A stretch of DNA of 64,000 nucleotides. Source: Alphaproteobacteria bacterium. GTDB taxonomy: Bacteria; Pseudomonadota; Alphaproteobacteria; Bin95. Shown piece after piece: positions 62,392 to 64,000 of the stretch (within the stretch, counting starts at the first letter, position 1; the number at the start of each line of letters is the position of its first letter). The stretch covers positions 186,001 to 250,000 of the forward strand of contig JACKII010000003.1 in assembly GCA_020638555.1 (NCBI GenBank). The letters run 5' to 3'. A program made the position numbers and the translations under genes. The notes beneath the pieces were generated by a model, which ran no database searches, was not told the DNA's origin, and worked only from the letters and a program-made list of their open reading frames with translations.

Positions 62392-62863
62392 AGCTTTCCC
62401 GGCCGAGCCGGAGGCGAGCCGGGATCTCCGAGCGAACGCGGCCCGGGATCCCGGATCGGCGCTTCGCGCCGTCCGGGAAAGCGCGCTTCGCGAATACCGC
62501 TTCACCGGGCTCGCACGCCGCAGCGGCCCAGATCGGCGCTCCGCGCCGTCCGGGGATCACCGGCGCTCCCGCGCCGTCCGGGGTACGAAGCCCTAGCGCT
62601 GCTTGATCGCGCCGGCGCCCGCCAGGCGGTCGATTTCCGCCGCGACCGGCACACCCCAGAGCTTTCCGGCCGAGCCGGAGGCGAGAGCCGGGATCTCAAG
62701 CGAACGCGGCCCGGGATCCCGGATCGGCGCTTCGCGCCGTCCGGGAAAGCGCGCCTTCACGAATACCGCTTCACCGGGTTCGCACGCCGCAAGCGGCCCC
62801 GGATCGGCGCTTCGCACCGTCCGGGGAACACCGGCGCTCCCGCGCCGTCCGGGGTACGAAGCC
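62392..62863. repeat. REP-like family B tandem duplication carrying a gene fragment
   Basis: Two copies of a roughly 270-bp unit. AGCTTTCCCGGCC starts near 62392 and 62660; GGGGTACGAAGCCCTAGCGC is at 62580 and 62851 (period 271). Each unit holds GGATCGGCGCTTCGCGCCGTCCGGGAAAG in pieces, the shared hairpin of the family. The first unit ends with about 52 bp (62593-62645) identical to the last 17 codons of the racemase gene at 62864-62915, a vestigial second tail. Confidence 0.88.
62593..62645 (-). pseudogene. vestigial duplicate of the racemase gene 3' end
   Basis: Encodes AAAEIDRLAGAGAIKQR-like residues plus stop, matching the end of the racemase gene at 62864 onward. It lacks any start and upstream coding sequence, so it is a relic created by the 271-bp tandem duplication. 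The boundary where the similarity stops is near 62645, where GCGACCGGCAC replaces GCGGCGAAGCC. Confidence 0.85.
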
Positions 62864-64000
62864 CTAGCGCTGCTTGATCGCGCCGGCGCCCGCCAGGCGG
62901 TCGATTTCCGCCGCGGCGAAGCCCCAGTCGGCCAGGCCCTCTTTCGAGTGCTGGCCGGCATAAGCCACGCCCATCGGCGTTTTCGACGGCGTGCGCGAGA
63001 ATTTCGGCGCCGGGCCCGGCTGTTTCACGCCATCCAACTCGATAAAGCTGCCGCGGGCGACGTTGTGCGGATGCTCCATCGCCTCGCTCATCGACAGCAC
63101 CTGGCCGAAGCACACGTCGGAGTCCTCCATGATCGCCGCCCATTCCGCGCGGGTCTTGGTCTTGAAGATCTCCTTGAGCGTCGCCCGGTTCACCGCCCAG
63201 GACGAGCGGTCGAGCTGGTCGGGAATGGCCTTGCCCTTCAGCCCGGTCTTCTCCAGCAGCAGCGCATAGAATTGCGGCTCGATCGAACCGATGGAGACGT
63301 ATTTGCCGTCCTTGCACTCATAGGGGCCGTAATAGTGCGCGCCGCCGTCCAGGCGGTTGTGGCCGCGCTGCTCTTCCCAGGCGCCGGAGGCCAGGGCGCC
63401 GTACATGGCGCTCATCAGCGAGGCGGAGCCTTCCACCATGGAGGTGTCGACCACCTGGCCCTTGCCGGACTTCTGCGCCTCGACATAGGCCGCGAGCGCG
63501 CCCACGACCATGTAGAGCGCACCGCCGCCGAAATCGCCAACCAGGTTCAGCGGCGGCACCGGCGGGCCGTCCACCGGGCCGATGGAGTGCAGCGCGCCGG
63601 ACAGCGAGATATAGTTGATGTCATGGCCGGCGGTGTGCGCGATCGGCCCGTCCTGGCCCCAGCCGGTCATGCGGCCATAGACCAGTTTCGGATTGCGCTT
63701 CAACACGACGTCGGGGCCGAGGCCCAGGCGCTCCATGACGCCGGGGCGGAAGCCCTCGATCAGGATGTCGGCCTTTTCGCAGAGTTGCAGGGCCAGTTCG
63801 ACGCCGTCCGGATTTTTCAGGTCGATGGCGACGTTTTTGCGGCCGCGCAACAGGTTGTTGTATTTCGGCTCGGCCTTGCCTTCCTTGCCGACATTGACGG
63901 CGCGGTCGATGCGCAGCACCTCCGCCCCCATATCGGCCAGCATCATGCAGGAAAACGGGCCGGGGCCGATGCCTGCAAATTCAACGACTTTCACGCCTGT
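62864..64000 (-). CDS. alpha-methylacyl-CoA racemase (5' end outside window)
   Basis: At least 378 residues visible. In the frame upstream of the first GTG (63994) the codons read Thr-Gly, as in the typical TGVKVVEFAGIGPGPF opening, so the true start is probably outside the window. Catalytic residues of racemases are conserved: H of TAGHDINYI, D of NLVGDFGGG exactly 30 residues later (H122 to D152 in human AMACR), and E of GSIEPQFY. The enzyme inverts 2-methylacyl-CoA at C2 so that branched chains can enter beta-oxidation. The last 17 codons are duplicated downstream. Confidence 0.88.
   Translation of the reverse strand, partial: TGVKVVEFAGIGPGPFSCMMLADMGAEVLRIDRAVNVGKEGKAEPKYNNLLRGRKNVAIDLKNPDGVELALQLCEKADILIEGFRPGVMERLGLGPDVVLKRNPKLVYGRMTGWGQDGPIAHTAGHDINYISLSGALHSIGPVDGPPVPPLNLVGDFGGGALYMVVGALAAYVEAQKSGKGQVVDTSMVEGSASLMSAMYGALASGAWEEQRGHNRLDGGAHYYGPYECKDGKYVSIGSIEPQFYALLLEKTGLKGKAIPDQLDRSSWAVNRATLKEIFKTKTRAEWAAIMEDSDVCFGQVLSMSEAMEHPHNVARGSFIELDGVKQPGPAPKFSRTPSKTPMGVAYAGQHSKEGLADWGFAAAEIDRLAGAGAIKQR

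Overview
The window is very GC-rich chromosomal DNA with codon use strongly biased to G/C in third positions. It probably comes from an alphaproteobacterium, perhaps Rhodospirillales-like. The clues are an RpoE-ChrR (ECF11) pair, a BigR/SqrR-type persulfide sensor, many CaiB-type CoA transferases, TauD-type oxygenases and LLM flavoenzymes, and CopC/PCuAC-type copper proteins. No rRNA, tRNA, CRISPR array, phage or complete insertion sequence was found. The genus cannot be named from the sequence alone.

Layout. 1-913: end of an unknown gene and gpt. 1155-10612: a catabolic region with a BigR-like regulator, two FAD monooxygenases, two TauD dioxygenases, a thiolase, a metallo-beta-lactamase-fold hydrolase, an SDR and a zinc alcohol dehydrogenase. 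11059-13864: a CoA transferase and an MlrC-type peptidase. 13885-14155: an AT-rich gap with a consensus sigma-54 promoter and a strong intrinsic terminator, read here as an orphan small-RNA gene. 14167-22498: an Ntn-hydrolase acylase, a MetX-like hydrolase, MFS and LysE exporters, a dipeptidase, rsmD and a VOC dioxygenase. 22526-31467: HyuA-type hydrolase, acyl-CoA dehydrogenase, a BrnT/BrnA toxin-antitoxin island, MFS, thioesterase, JmjC-like oxygenase, aminotransferase and msrA. 31921-42574: a pair of deacetylases, chrR-rpoE, a CocE esterase, three transporters, an LLM monooxygenase and a cupin. 42647-44768: copper proteins and a TauD-like oxygenase. 45088-51754: a complete nine-gene N-type ATPase operon (atpDCQRBEFAG). 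51859-55368: four non-heme iron oxygenases in a row. 55458-60688: a membrane protein, a Fur-box-controlled di-heme peroxidase and a ferredoxin-molybdopterin fusion enzyme. 60780-64000: two uncharacterised proteins and a partial alpha-methylacyl-CoA racemase.

Themes. Eight predicted non-heme Fe(II) oxygenases lie in 64 kb, together with racemase/CoA-transferase, thiolase and acyl-CoA dehydrogenase genes. This suggests a heterotroph that degrades diverse oxidised, sulfonated or branched organic acids. The N-ATPase operon is compact and almost every gene overlaps the next. Redox and metal stress functions recur: RpoE-ChrR, MsrA, BigR-like sensor, PCuAC and the Fur-box peroxidase.

Intergenic DNA is rich in palindromic repeats. 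One family is built around an ATGCCTGAGA / TCTCAGGCAT inverted pair (three loci). A second, REP-like family is built around a CGTCCGGGAAA hairpin (four loci), often in tandem. One tandem copy has duplicated the 3' end of the racemase gene. Short in-frame tandem duplications (15 or 18 bp) occur in at least five genes. The most promising unexplained elements are the sigma-54 small RNA candidate and the Fur-box peroxidase / ferredoxin-molybdopterin fusion neighbourhood.
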